From positions 1-25,613 of IMG/VR virus record IMGVR_UViG_3300007735_000534: 25,613 nucleotides of DNA, one strand, 5' to 3'. Shown here in pieces: positions 1 to 8,363 of the stretch. A program made the translations under genes and the position numbers. This DNA comes from a virus. The notes under the pieces were generated by a model, which worked only from the letters and a program-made list of their open reading frames with translations, ran no database searches and was not told the origin of the DNA. Every line of letters starts with the position of its first letter. Position 1 is the stretch's first letter.

Positions 1-937
1 CGAACCTAATCGGTGCCTTTTCACGATCCTCAGAAGATGCAAGATCCCATGCTTCATCGTACTGAGCCTTCAACATCCCCATGCGCTCTAAGCCACCTTC
101 TACCTTCATAGATAGCTTGTATGCCAATCCAGCAATCAGAGCCTCTTGGAATCTGAATGGAATGTCTTCCACGTTCACACCATTACCGGCGTCTTGCAAC
201 CTTCTCATGCGCCAGTAAACCAACGTGTAATAAGGACTGCTGATAGATCCTTGATCTGGGGCTGGCCATACCGTGACGTTAGGAAACTTGGTATTACTTA
301 CCTCTGCGCCCGACGAATGACTTGCAGCCGTTGTGTTGTTCTGCCCACGGACCACATTATCCAGCGTTGCATAAGCCGAAGCACCTGTTGCCACATTCTC
401 GGCTTGGGTTGAAGTACCGTAGTAATAAACCGTCTCCGAACCAATGTTTGCATATCCTGCATATGGTATCCCCGCGAGGCTAGACATCGGTATTGTTGTA
501 GCAGAGGATGTGATGTTAGCCGCAAGCGTCCCAGTAAAGACATATGTTTGACCGCCTTGCCTGTCAATGTAGATCTGAATAGGCCGCCCCGTGGCAAGCT
601 TATTAGGAATGGTGGAGTAAGTGCTTACCGAGATCCGGCTGATATTGATGTCCGTCTGGTTTTGACTTTCCCCTGTGCGGATAACCGTTTCAACAAGATC
701 GACCGTATTAATCGGTAACGGATAGGTAATCTGATTGGCATAAAGCTGGATAGCACCCTGCTCCATGGTCCATAAGTTAATCCCACGATTGGCCCAATCT
801 GTAAGCAATAAATTTAACGATCGACGCGCTGTGCGTAAGTCATAACCTGATCGCAACTCCCGGCCGCAACGCTCGTATGCCTCTTCGACAAGCTCATTCA
901 GGTTGGGATTAAAGTTTGTTGTTCCCGTGGTTGTCAT
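1..937 (-). CDS. Head-tail adaptor-like structural protein (partial, C-terminus off the left edge)
   Basis: An open frame of about 312 codons runs from an ATG at 937 to the window edge without a stop. The N-terminal third reads NLNELVEEAYERCG, then YDLRTARRSLNLLLTDWANR and GINLWTMEQG, which resembles the helical start of tail-tubular/adaptor proteins that dock on the portal of short-tailed phages. The middle (about residues 90-220) is rich in Thr, Ser, Gly and Asn and looks beta-rich. The visible C-terminal part returns to helices (IPFRFQEALIAGLAYKLS). The ATG overlaps the stop of the upstream gene as ATGA, so the two are translationally coupled. The coding signal is certain. The adaptor role is inferred from the N-terminal pattern and from position downstream of the capsid genes. 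Confidence 0.72.
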   Translation of the reverse strand, partial: MTTTGTTNFNPNLNELVEEAYERCGRELRSGYDLRTARRSLNLLLTDWANRGINLWTMEQGAIQLYANQITYPLPINTVDLVETVIRTGESQNQTDINISRISVSTYSTIPNKLATGRPIQIYIDRQGGQTYVFTGTLAANITSSATTIPMSSLAGIPYAGYANIGSETVYYYGTSTQAENVATGASAYATLDNVVRGQNNTTAASHSSGAEVSNTKFPNVTVWPAPDQGSISSPYYTLVYWRMRRLQDAGNGVNVEDIPFRFQEALIAGLAYKLSMKVEGGLERMGMLKAQYDEAWDLASSEDREKAPIRF

Positions 938-1179
938 TTGCCCACCTTTCTAAACGGTGCAACCTTTTTGGCAATAGTCTTTGGCTGCGCTACAAACTGC
1001 TTACCCTTAGCCTTACCTTCACGCTTTGCCCTAGTGGTCGCAGCATACTCCTGTGGAGATAACGATTTGATTGCTGACTCTGGGAGATAACGCTCCCCTG
1101 TATCAGACGATCGTTTACCACTCTTGGTAGTCCATTTCTGGTCCCCCCAAGCTTTCAAGGATTGCTGCGGAGCCTTCAC
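934..1179 (-). CDS. Small basic DUF5872-like protein, 81 aa
   Basis: Lys-rich protein of 81 residues with a GTG start that overlaps the previous stop as GTGA. The pattern SLKAWGDQKWTTKSGKRSS, then TGERYLPESAIKSLSPQEYA and a basic tail with KGKQFVAQPK matches what I know of the DUF5872 family, found in phages and giant viruses. Function is unknown. The charge suggests nucleic-acid contact, perhaps DNA packed in the virion, but that is inference. Its place among virion genes supports a structural or packaging-linked role. The family name is from memory and was not searched. Confidence 0.75.
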   Translation of the reverse strand: MKAPQQSLKAWGDQKWTTKSGKRSSDTGERYLPESAIKSLSPQEYAATTRAKREGKAKGKQFVAQPKTIAKKVAPFRKVGK

Positions 1180-1457
1180 TTGTACGAGCCCCCAGCAGCT
1201 TTATATCGCTTAGCTAACAATTGACTTTTTCTCGCGGACCACTGGCCTGCACCAGTCCCTTGCACCGCGGCAGCTTTGATTGAATTAAACAAACGCTTTC
1301 TCATGCCAGGCTTGGTGTAATTACCAGCTTCATTGACCTTTGATACTTTCCCGCCTTCTGCGTACTGAATGAAATCAGTATCGTCACGTCGGGATCGTAA
1401 TTTTGGGCGCGGCATTTTGGAGGGATTGATAATCCCCATACCCCGACTTTTGAGCAT
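1176..1457 (-). CDS. Small basic phage protein, 93 aa, unknown function
   Basis: The core (FIQYAEGGKVSKVNEAGNYT, then KPGMRKRLFNSIKAAAVQG and GAGQWSARKSQLLAKRYKAA) looks like a conserved small phage protein family without a known function. The start at 1457 has a GGAGG Shine-Dalgarno six bases upstream and lies inside the end of the 1574-codon gene, overlapping it by 74 bases. A later ATG at 1415 would reduce the overlap but has no such site. The YAEGG motif is reminiscent of the YQEGG/FQEGG near the N-termini of two proteins at 6754-7860. Basic overall, probably virion-associated by context. Confidence 0.72.
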   Translation of the reverse strand: MLKSRGMGIINPSKMPRPKLRSRRDDTDFIQYAEGGKVSKVNEAGNYTKPGMRKRLFNSIKAAAVQGTGAGQWSARKSQLLAKRYKAAGGSYK

Positions 1458-4400
1458 TCATCGCCTCCATCAGTGCGGCTAATCCCATCGGCAAATAAGG
1501 ATCCAAGGGACGTAGGTAATTAGGATACGGCATACCGTAATAAGTTGAAAGCTCTGGACCTAAAACAGTGGGTTGCTGGAAGTCCATCGTGTTATCAGTA
1601 CCAGTTCCGGGGCCAACTGGCTTGTTAACTGTTATGCCAGGGTCAAGTGTAATTGGCGGGATAGTTATTGGTGGGGTAGGCGTTACGGGTGTCGTAGTCG
1701 TTCCACCTGTTGTTGTGGTCGTAGTAGTTGTACCGCCAATATCCAAAGGATCATCTGTAGGCAACTCTTTTGTTGACTTAACTTCTACCGTTGGTGTGCC
1801 ACCCACAAAGATGCCGCCTTTATCGACGTTAACGTCCGGTATCAAGGTGTCAATATCAAGCTTTGGTTCATCTACTATTGGTTTAGAAGTAACTACTACA
1901 GGAGCAGTCCCACCTTCTGTGGTGGTATCAGCCTTCGGAACAGCAGACTCAACGGTTAACTTAGCTGCGTTTGGATCTTCTGATTTTGCTGCCACATTCA
2001 CAGTGCCTGCTTTTTGTATTTCACCGGCGCCAGGGATGATTGTGTTGATGTCCGTGAAATCTACGACCTCAGAAGGCTTTTGACCAGTCACTGTAACGGT
2101 TGGCGTACTTGCCATTACATTTGTAGCGCCTAGTCCCAACCCTGGAGTAAGAGCGTCGATTGTTAATTGATCGCCTATGGGTGTTGAAGGGCTAGAAACT
2201 GTAACGGATGGTGTTGTTGATCCAGGAGGTATTACGTCTATTCCTCCCGCCCCCATGGCTGTATCAGCAGCACCCGTTACTGTCACAGCATTAGATGCAA
2301 GCTGTGATATGTCGCTGCCCGTTTGGCTATCCTTGGCAAACGCCTGTTGCTGGTCTGACGTTAGTCCGCTAAGGGTAATTTTGTTCGTAGCATTTGATAC
2401 ACCAGAAGCGATCTCATCAATTAGCTTGGAATTGTTGGTAATGAAATTCATGACAGCCATCGGGTTTTGGGCCATCGATGTTATGTTCTGCGCTCCAGAG
2501 AGAACGGTTTGAGTAATAAACTTTGCTTGTGCAGGCGTTATAGTTTTACCGCTTGCATCCACAATGGCTTCGGTTACCAAGGGCGTCACAGCTGTTGTAA
2601 GTGTTTTGGTTAAATCAATCTTTCCATCAACAATTAACTGACTTACCGCACTACCTACAGATCTTGCTGCCGTAGTCGCTATATCCACACCAAAATCAAC
2701 ATCTCTTAAGCTAGGAAGCATTAAGTCATAAGCCTGCTTTGCCACCATCGTCCCTATAACAGGGGCAACCCCAGACACAAAGCCTTTATTAAAATCGCCG
2801 CCGGCGGCTTCGTTGACCAGACCTTGATATGTTCCACGAACAATTGCTGTTGCCGTAGGTCCAGCTATGGCGGCAGGCATACCGGCAGACATCAGCATCC
2901 CCGTGAGTCCCGTTCCGGCCGTCATTTCTCCACCAAGTGCAGCAAGCTCAACACCACCGACTGCGCCACCAATAAGCTCAGGCAGCAAGTAAGGTGCAGC
3001 AAAAGCCGCAGCTACAGCAAGAGGAAGAGCATACTCTTTTGCGCCATACTTTTCTTCCCAATTACTGGCTATACCTGCGCCACCACCAGCCGTTTGCCCA
3101 AGGAAGTAGCCCGTGGTACCCGTACCTTCTCCCTCAGATCCAAAGCGCCACATACCGTTATTCTCTGACTGAGGTACGGCTTGCAACTCTTTGCCTGTCT
3201 TCTTGTCAAAGTAAACAACGTAATTGGTAGCTTGCTCGCCTTCAGTGGCGCGGAAATCCTCGCCTGGTATGGCTTGACCAGTGGCCGGTAAATTCCTTGT
3301 CTCAACACGCGTGCCAATCTGATTCAGATCCGTAATACCGTATTGGGTTAGGTAATCAACCATCTTCTTAGAGTGATGGTCCCAACCTTGGTTCTTATCC
3401 CATACGCCCGCGGTAGTACCGCCCTTGGTAATTTCATTAAGCTGATTGGTTAGACGCTCTTGGCCAGTAAGCTTGGCATCTGCCTCTTTGGCAGTTACAT
3501 AGTCTTGAATACCGGTTAATAAGTCCTTGCGGCTTTCCGGGGTGCCTATGTAATTCACAACATCAGCAAGATTCATCTTGTTGTCTGAAGCAAACTTGAT
3601 GATCTCGTCATAACTCAGTTGCTTATCTTCACCGGCCGCAAGATCCAAGCCCGATTTAATCTTGGTATCTGTTTGATACTGTGTAAGCTGATCAGGCTTA
3701 ACGCCAATATAGCCGGCCAAGTCTTCGATCGACATGTTATTTGTCGATGCGTACTGAAGAGCCTTGTCAAAAGCAATCTGGCCTTTGTCGTCCGCAAGCT
3801 TATTCAGATCAGAAGCTATAGCCTGATCTTTCTGGTATTTGAATATCTGCTCTGGCGCTACCTTCAAATAACCTGCAAGCGCATACGGACCGACATTATT
3901 CTTTGATGCGTAATCAAGCGCTTTATCAAATGGGATATTCCCCTTTGTATCAGCCAGCTTGTTTAGGCCAACAACAAAGTCTTGGCTCTTCATGGCCGAA
4001 TTAGTTGCAGCCTGATCTATACCAAGCAAGTCCGCCAGCCCTACCGGGGCATTAGTGCCAGAGTCACGAATAGCCGTGGCGATCGTACCCAGGTTATCTG
4101 ATACAAGCGTCTTGAATTCATCTGGCGTCTTGTTAAAGAACTTGGCCAGATTGTCTAACTCAATACCTTTATCAATAGCAAGCGCCAAAGCCTTGGGCAA
4201 TCCTACCGCCCCTGCCGCGTCTGCCACTGAAGCAATCTGCTGCCGGTCCTTTTCATAGACCAACATGTCTGTCGTAAGCTTGGGAAACTTTTCTTTCAGC
4301 GCGTTTTGAACGTCTGCATACGCAAGCTTATTGCCATCTGCGTATTCAACAATCTTGGTCATGCTGACATTACCGTCCTTATCTAGGAACTTGGTAACGT

Positions 4401-6108
4401 CTGCTTGGATAGCACTTGCTTCCTTGGTTTTTATTGCGGTGCTAATGGCTGCATTGGCGGTTGTTTCATCAACGCCAATAGTTTTAGCTATCTGCCTTAC
4501 CTCATCTGCCGTGGCGCCATTCTGTACAAGTTTGGTAATTGGATCTTGCAACACCTTGGACATTGCCGTGGTGTAATCATTAACCGTTTTGCTTGTACCA
4601 AAAGCCGTATTCACCATGTCCACGGCTAACTGCGGGGACCATGATTTCTCTAGCGTTATCTCAAGCAATCGCTGATCCATCACCAAATCACTTGGATTCC
4701 CTGCCGTTAGACGAGTCTTAAACTCGTCAGCCGTCATCCCAAACTTTGATCTTTGCGAATCAGCTGTTTGTTGTTGGGATGTTGCTGATGGCTCCGCGGG
4801 AAATGCAAGTTTTGTAGTCGGTTCGCTAAGTTGTTTATTAAGTTCTTGGGCAATTATTTCCCCGGTCTCTGCATTAGGGTGAAGACCGTCTAATAATCCG
4901 CCTTCAGGTATTTTTACGTTTGATAAATCTACATACTTTAAGTTGTATTTATCCGAAAGGGTTTTTAAGCCAGAATTAATTTGCTCAACAAGGGGTGGCA
5001 AGAAATCATAATAATCACCGGATACGCCGCCACTTCTTGCGTCTGTTGATTTTGCAACAGGAGGAATTCCAACAATAACAACCTGAGATCCAGACTCTTT
5101 TGCAAGCCTGATCATCGTGTCAATGTTTTTTATTGTTTGTTCCGGGTCTTTCATGAGCGCCGCATCAGCAGCGCCATACCGCAAAATAACTGTTTCTGGT
5201 TTGTAAGTATTCAAAAACTCTTGATAAGTACCGCCTTTATTTTCAAAAGCGGATGCCTCTTGACTGGCAAAGCCGGCTGGTTTTTGCCCTGTCAAAGCTT
5301 CTTGGGTTGTCATGCCTCCACGGCTTACATTTGCAACGCCGCTTACAACATCTGTCAGGCTACCAACGCTCGTACCTGATTTTTCGTACCCCAAAGAAGA
5401 CGACAATGAGTCACCAAGAATAACTGTTTTGCTTGCAAGAGCATCTGGTTTTGCAGCTACTTGCGTTGACGTTGTGGTGCCACTTGCTGTCGGTGTCGTA
5501 GCCTGCGTTTGCTCTGATGGCTGTGTTGTAACAGTCGCTTGAGTGGTTTGTGCCGCAGCCTGTCTCGCAGCTTCTGCTGCCGCTGCTGCCGCTGCTGCCG
5601 CTGCTGCCGCTGCATTATCTTGCTCTTGCAGCCCTTTTGCCAATTGCTGTAAATCAGACCAAGCGGATTGGTATCCCAAAACGCTTTCTACTTCTTGACG
5701 AAGTGCTGCGTCGCTAACGCCTCTTTTTAATTCGTTTAGATAAAACCTTGCCTTTTCTGCCGGGGTTAAATTTTGCAAGCTTGCGATTTGATTTCTTCGC
5801 GCTTGCCTAGCTTCAGCCTCTTCTTGGGCGGCACGCTGTTGCTCTGCTAGTTGCTGCGCAACATCTGGATCAACGTACGCCGGTTCTTGGTAAACCGGCT
5901 CTGCTTGTTTTGTTGTTACTGTTTCCTGTTGGATTTGTTTTGGAGGCTTCCACCCACCCTCTTTAATCATCCATTGGATAGTTCCATCGTCAACTCCAGC
6001 GTCACGAAGTTCATCAACTGTAGTCCCAGCAGCGGTAAAGGCGGATATTTTCTGGGCAGCGGTAAAGCTACCCCATTCCGCCGAGTAAGCAGACGATGGT
6101 ATAGCCAC
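1384..6108 (-). CDS. Giant virion-type protein, 1574 aa, with SGNH hydrolase domain and helical repeats
   Basis: GTG start with AAGGTGA just upstream. An N-terminal helical part includes a poly-Ala run (about 166-178) and a Thr/Gln linker. An SGNH/GDSL hydrolase domain follows: nucleophile block GDSL (Ser about 234), Gly block RGG (264-265), block III GAAD (312-315) and a DGLH block (Asp 407, His 410). Block III normally carries Asn where Ala 314 sits. Residues about 571-621 and 715-868 hold helical repeats with a 53-residue period (pattern FDKALDYASKNN ... LAGYLKV). A hydrophobic Ala/Gly-rich stretch lies at about 1027-1120, then a Thr/Pro/Val-rich low-complexity tail. Length, hydrophobic part and location fit an ejected internal virion protein or a tail protein; the hydrolase could act on cell-surface glycans or esters. 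These roles are inferred. Confidence 0.8.
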   Translation of the reverse strand: MAIPSSAYSAEWGSFTAAQKISAFTAAGTTVDELRDAGVDDGTIQWMIKEGGWKPPKQIQQETVTTKQAEPVYQEPAYVDPDVAQQLAEQQRAAQEEAEARQARRNQIASLQNLTPAEKARFYLNELKRGVSDAALRQEVESVLGYQSAWSDLQQLAKGLQEQDNAAAAAAAAAAAAAEAARQAAAQTTQATVTTQPSEQTQATTPTASGTTTSTQVAAKPDALASKTVILGDSLSSSLGYEKSGTSVGSLTDVVSGVANVSRGGMTTQEALTGQKPAGFASQEASAFENKGGTYQEFLNTYKPETVILRYGAADAALMKDPEQTIKNIDTMIRLAKESGSQVVIVGIPPVAKSTDARSGGVSGDYYDFLPPLVEQINSGLKTLSDKYNLKYVDLSNVKIPEGGLLDGLHPNAETGEIIAQELNKQLSEPTTKLAFPAEPSATSQQQTADSQRSKFGMTADEFKTRLTAGNPSDLVMDQRLLEITLEKSWSPQLAVDMVNTAFGTSKTVNDYTTAMSKVLQDPITKLVQNGATADEVRQIAKTIGVDETTANAAISTAIKTKEASAIQADVTKFLDKDGNVSMTKIVEYADGNKLAYADVQNALKEKFPKLTTDMLVYEKDRQQIASVADAAGAVGLPKALALAIDKGIELDNLAKFFNKTPDEFKTLVSDNLGTIATAIRDSGTNAPVGLADLLGIDQAATNSAMKSQDFVVGLNKLADTKGNIPFDKALDYASKNNVGPYALAGYLKVAPEQIFKYQKDQAIASDLNKLADDKGQIAFDKALQYASTNNMSIEDLAGYIGVKPDQLTQYQTDTKIKSGLDLAAGEDKQLSYDEIIKFASDNKMNLADVVNYIGTPESRKDLLTGIQDYVTAKEADAKLTGQERLTNQLNEITKGGTTAGVWDKNQGWDHHSKKMVDYLTQYGITDLNQIGTRVETRNLPATGQAIPGEDFRATEGEQATNYVVYFDKKTGKELQAVPQSENNGMWRFGSEGEGTGTTGYFLGQTAGGGAGIASNWEEKYGAKEYALPLAVAAAFAAPYLLPELIGGAVGGVELAALGGEMTAGTGLTGMLMSAGMPAAIAGPTATAIVRGTYQGLVNEAAGGDFNKGFVSGVAPVIGTMVAKQAYDLMLPSLRDVDFGVDIATTAARSVGSAVSQLIVDGKIDLTKTLTTAVTPLVTEAIVDASGKTITPAQAKFITQTVLSGAQNITSMAQNPMAVMNFITNNSKLIDEIASGVSNATNKITLSGLTSDQQQAFAKDSQTGSDISQLASNAVTVTGAADTAMGAGGIDVIPPGSTTPSVTVSSPSTPIGDQLTIDALTPGLGLGATNVMASTPTVTVTGQKPSEVVDFTDINTIIPGAGEIQKAGTVNVAAKSEDPNAAKLTVESAVPKADTTTEGGTAPVVVTSKPIVDEPKLDIDTLIPDVNVDKGGIFVGGTPTVEVKSTKELPTDDPLDIGGTTTTTTTTGGTTTTPVTPTPPITIPPITLDPGITVNKPVGPGTGTDNTMDFQQPTVLGPELSTYYGMPYPNYLRPLDPYLPMGLAALMEAMNAQKSGYGDYQSLQNAAPKITIPT
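5574..5613. repeat. Short tandem repeat (9-bp unit) coding poly-alanine
   Basis: Three full copies of GCTGCTGCC plus partial copies at both ends. It encodes most of the alanine run near residue 170 of the 1574-residue protein. Such tracts vary in length by replication slippage, and the run lies in a linker before the hydrolase domain. Confidence 0.85.
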
Positions 6109-6116
6109 AAATCACC

Positions 6117-6494
6117 TTAGCAAGAATAGCCGCCCTTGGCCATCTTAACCATGGTTCCCTTGGTTTTGCCCTTCACGGCCACACCATCTTTGGAAGGAGC
6201 GGCGGTCTTTACAGAGCCCATCTTGGTCTGACCAACCGAACCGCCTTTCTTCATACCCTTCATCTCGGCCATTTCATGCTTGACCATAGACTTAGGTGCG
6301 CCCTTAGCTTTCATAAAGGCAACTTCTTTCTTGACCATTGCCTTGGGCTCACCGCCCGCTTTGTAACCTTTCATAGCTCTTTGCTCCGATAGTCCAATCG
6401 CAATTGCTTGCTTGGGGTTAGTAACTTTCTGGCCAGAGGAAGACTTGAGTTTACCTTCCTTGAATTCACGCATAACGCGTTTTACCTTGTCCAT
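6117..6494 (-). CDS. DUF6496-like small basic protein, 125 aa
   Basis: The first 40 residues (VKRVMREFKEGKLKSSSGQK, then NPKQAIAIGLSEQR) match the DUF6496 pattern as I remember it, a small family of unknown function seen in phages and bacteria. Next comes an imperfect tandem repeat of the form PK-x-MVK-x-E-x-x-x-MK (about residues 50-82). The tail holds DGVAVKGKTKGTM (about 103-115), a motif shared with the ORFs at 6494-6715 and 7462-7860. Its ATG overlaps the upstream stop by one base. Strongly basic. Probably virion- or DNA-associated by context, not by any known activity. Confidence 0.75.
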   Translation of the reverse strand: MDKVKRVMREFKEGKLKSSSGQKVTNPKQAIAIGLSEQRAMKGYKAGGEPKAMVKKEVAFMKAKGAPKSMVKHEMAEMKGMKKGGSVGQTKMGSVKTAAPSKDGVAVKGKTKGTMVKMAKGGYSC

Positions 6495-6715
6495 CAGATA
6501 TACCTTCCGCGGGTCTTGCCTCGCTTTGCAATGCCATCACCACGGCTAGATGCTGATCCTACTTTGCCGCCGCGCTTCATGCCCATCTCAATCACATCTT
6601 CACTACGGCTTGAACCACCGAGCTGCCTGCGCTTATTGGCTTGAGTCTCAAGCCTGGCCTTACCCATATCCTTCTCAAAAGGTAATCGCCTGCGAGGAGA
6701 TTCTAATTGCGCCAT
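6494..6715 (-). CDS. Small basic protein with C-terminal GKTRG motif, 73 aa
   Basis: Arg/Lys-rich protein of 73 residues. It has no domain I recognise. The last 14 residues, DGIAKRGKTRGRYI, match the tails of the neighbours at 6117-6494 and 7462-7860, and a KRGGKVG segment before them parallels KNGGYVK in the 7462-7860 protein. The start has only a weak upstream GAGAA. It is followed by a one-base stop/start overlap with the next gene, so the two are probably co-translated. Same-strand packing and the shared motif argue that it is real. Confidence 0.65.
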   Translation of the reverse strand: MAQLESPRRRLPFEKDMGKARLETQANKRRQLGGSSRSEDVIEMGMKRGGKVGSASSRGDGIAKRGKTRGRYI

Positions 6716-6753
6716 GGATTCTCGACGCTTAACCAGATCACTACCCTTGGTAA

Positions 6754-7419
6754 CTAATTCCCCTTTGGGGTCTTGGTGGCAAGCTCTCCACCGCGGGTAG
6801 CCAATTCACCACCGCGCTTTGGCGCCATAGCAAGAGCTTTTACTGCTTCTTGTGGGATAGATGGCTCAACGCGAGTCTTAGCCGCTTGCGGTGCAAGTTT
6901 GGCAGCAAGTCCTGCGCCGGATGCTTTAAGACCTTTTAGCAAAGGTCCGCCAACAAGATTCATCTCTGGTGTGACACGCTCAATAGGTTTGTCATACGCC
7001 TTGAGTCTCTCAATCTCGGCTTTGACATCCTTCTTTGGTGGAGCCTGAACTTCCGCCTTAGTCTGGGTTTTAACTTCCGCTTTAGGCGGTGGTTTTGTTT
7101 GCACTTTTTGTGCAGAAGCTTTCAAAGGGGTGCGTGAAAACCCGGCTGAACCAGGTTCTGCAAGATCTGTATCGCCCTTTGACTCAATACGAGAGGTGCG
7201 TACTGGGGCCGTTTCTGCTTTTGGTATGTTACTAAGGTCTATACCTTGGTAATCATCCATTTCAGACATGACTTGGCGCAAGGGCTTCCTAGGCGTACTG
7301 CCAGACATAACAGCTTCACCGCTACTATCCCTAACAATCTCTCCGCTACTATCCCTTAGCGGCTCCCGATCTATATCAGGAATATCCCCACCTTCTTGGA
7401 AACGCCTGCGCTTCTTCAT
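6754..7419 (-). CDS. Low-complexity protein with FQEGG N-terminus, 221 aa, unknown function
   Basis: No known domain. The N-terminus MKKRRRFQEGG parallels MKKMRKYQEGG in the gene just upstream, suggesting a common origin or targeting signal. Two short tandem duplications are visible: RDSSGE-x-V at residues 22-29 and 30-37, and RGGELAT at 202-208 and 209-215. The middle is rich in Lys, Pro, Ala and Glu (KAEV repeats) and probably disordered, with one hydrophobic helix-like part near 155-180. The start is preceded by GGGGG four bases upstream. That purine run belongs to the palindromic repeat element at 7424-7463, so the element supplies the ribosome binding site. Confidence 0.65.
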   Translation of the reverse strand: MKKRRRFQEGGDIPDIDREPLRDSSGEIVRDSSGEAVMSGSTPRKPLRQVMSEMDDYQGIDLSNIPKAETAPVRTSRIESKGDTDLAEPGSAGFSRTPLKASAQKVQTKPPPKAEVKTQTKAEVQAPPKKDVKAEIERLKAYDKPIERVTPEMNLVGGPLLKGLKASGAGLAAKLAPQAAKTRVEPSIPQEAVKALAMAPKRGGELATRGGELATKTPKGN

Positions 7420-7423
7420 ACTA

Positions 7424-7463
7424 CCCCCTACTTTAGTAGCAAATTCCGCCAGCTGGCGGAATT
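7424..7463. repeat. Palindromic repeat element, copy 1 (intergenic)
   Basis: A perfect 22-bp palindrome fills 7442-7463 (core CCGCCAGCTGGCGG flanked by AATT on both sides). It is joined to an outer arm reading CCCCCTACTTTAGTAG (7424-7439). On the minus strand the arm reads outward as ACTAAAGTAGGGGGT. The same layout with the same spacing occurs at 18039-18079. The element fills the gap between two genes, overlaps the last two bases of one stop codon region and provides the purine run before the next start. It could also fold as a hairpin in the mRNA. Confidence 0.75.
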
Positions 7464-7860
7464 ACTTCATCACGACCATCGTGCCTTTAGTCTTGCCACG
7501 CTTGGCGCATCCATCAGCGGCTTTCACGTAACCACCATTCTTATACCCCTGTTCTTTTTTCCGCCTCGCTTCAGCCGCCGCGGCAACTGCCGCTCCTGGT
7601 CCTGAACCGCCTGGCGTAATTGCTTTTGCCACCTTGCTAACCATTGATTCGTTACGATTAATCATCCCAGAACTTTGTGGCTTTGTTGGGCCCATGCCAG
7701 CAGACATGCCGTCAGAGGAAACCCTAACTGACCGGCGTGATCCGCTTGATGGCAGGAGAAAACTCCCTGATGTACCTTCGTCAGGACGGGTTCGGTATTT
7801 CTCCAAATCTTCATCGGTCATACCACCTTCTTGGTACTTACGCATTTTTTTCATCGTCAT
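7462..7860 (-). CDS. Small basic protein with YQEGG N-terminus and GKTKG C-terminus, 132 aa
   Basis: The N-terminus KKMRKYQEGGMTDEDLEKY shares KK-x-R-[RK]-[FY]QEGG with the next gene. The middle is Ser/Gly-rich and likely flexible, with an Ala-rich helix near residues 88-100. The end reads GGYVKAADGCAKRGKTKG (about 109-126) and shares DG-x-A-x-x-GKT with two downstream ORFs. The annotated ATG overlaps the upstream stop as ATGA, but AAGGA lies only one base from it. The ATG two codons later (7854) has better spacing and may be the true start. Function unknown. Confidence 0.7.
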   Translation of the reverse strand: MTMKKMRKYQEGGMTDEDLEKYRTRPDEGTSGSFLLPSSGSRRSVRVSSDGMSAGMGPTKPQSSGMINRNESMVSKVAKAITPGGSGPGAAVAAAAEARRKKEQGYKNGGYVKAADGCAKRGKTKGTMVVMK

Positions 7861-8108
7861 TTCCTTTCAGCGAGGGCATCAATTTTTGCTTCCAACCTGC
7901 CAATACCTGCGTCAAACCTTTCCATGATTCTTTCAAGGTCTGCACGAACTTCTGCGCGAGTGATGTGATCACGGGCAATTTCCTCCCGAGTTCTGTTAAG
8001 TAGGATTTGAATCCGCTTCTGTTCATCTGAAGCTTGCTTAAGCATGAACATCACCAGACCCACAAAGAATGATGTGATGAGATTCCAAATAAGAGCGCCC
8101 GTATCCAT
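7857..8108 (-). CDS. Small membrane-anchored coiled-coil protein, 83 aa
   Basis: One N-terminal transmembrane segment (about residues 5-25, LIWNLITSFFVGLVMFML) is followed by a charged helix running to the end (RIQILLNRTREEIARDHITR ... RLEAKIDALAERK) with heptad-like spacing, so probably a coiled coil. Small phage proteins of this shape are common and have no assigned function. A lysis role (holin- or spanin-like) is possible from the topology, but nothing in the sequence proves it, and no endolysin is seen nearby. The gene starts directly after the preceding stop and ends overlapping the next start. Confidence 0.7.
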   Translation of the reverse strand: MDTGALIWNLITSFFVGLVMFMLKQASDEQKRIQILLNRTREEIARDHITRAEVRADLERIMERFDAGIGRLEAKIDALAERK

Positions 8109-8363
8109 TCAACATTTCCATGCGCGTAGACTTTTGTTAATACGGCTATTAGGATCTTTGGCTGTTTTGGCCGACGTAAGTTTCTTTTTCATCCCTTCCA
8201 TTCTGGCGCAGAATGATTTCTTACGTGAACCGCCCTCGGGTTGAGGAGCCTTAAGACCCGGCTTATCAGGATTGGCTGCATTGTAAGAAGCCCGACCCTT
8301 GGCGTTTAAGCCACCGGCCGGGTTTTTACCTTCTTTGCGTTGCCAAGCCGGCGTCTTAGCCAT
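8109..8363 (-). CDS. DUF6321-like small basic protein, 84 aa
   Basis: The pattern AWQRKEGKNPAGGLNAKGRA, then KSFCARMEGMKKKLTSAK and NSRINKSLRAWKC is what I recall for DUF6321, a short phage and viral family without known function. Two Cys residues (FCARM and the C-terminal KC) are notable. The start overlaps the end of the upstream gene by eight bases. Together with the DUF5872- and DUF6496-like genes it belongs to a set of small Lys-rich proteins in the structural region, probably virion-linked. Confidence 0.78.
   Translation of the reverse strand: MAKTPAWQRKEGKNPAGGLNAKGRASYNAANPDKPGLKAPQPEGGSRKKSFCARMEGMKKKLTSAKTAKDPNSRINKSLRAWKC

Noticed and set aside
1568-2083. Long rightward open frame rich in Val/Gly/Ser opposite the 1574-residue gene
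   Set aside because: It is the antisense of a Thr/Pro-rich low-complexity region. It has no ribosome binding site and a composition mirrored from the sense gene.
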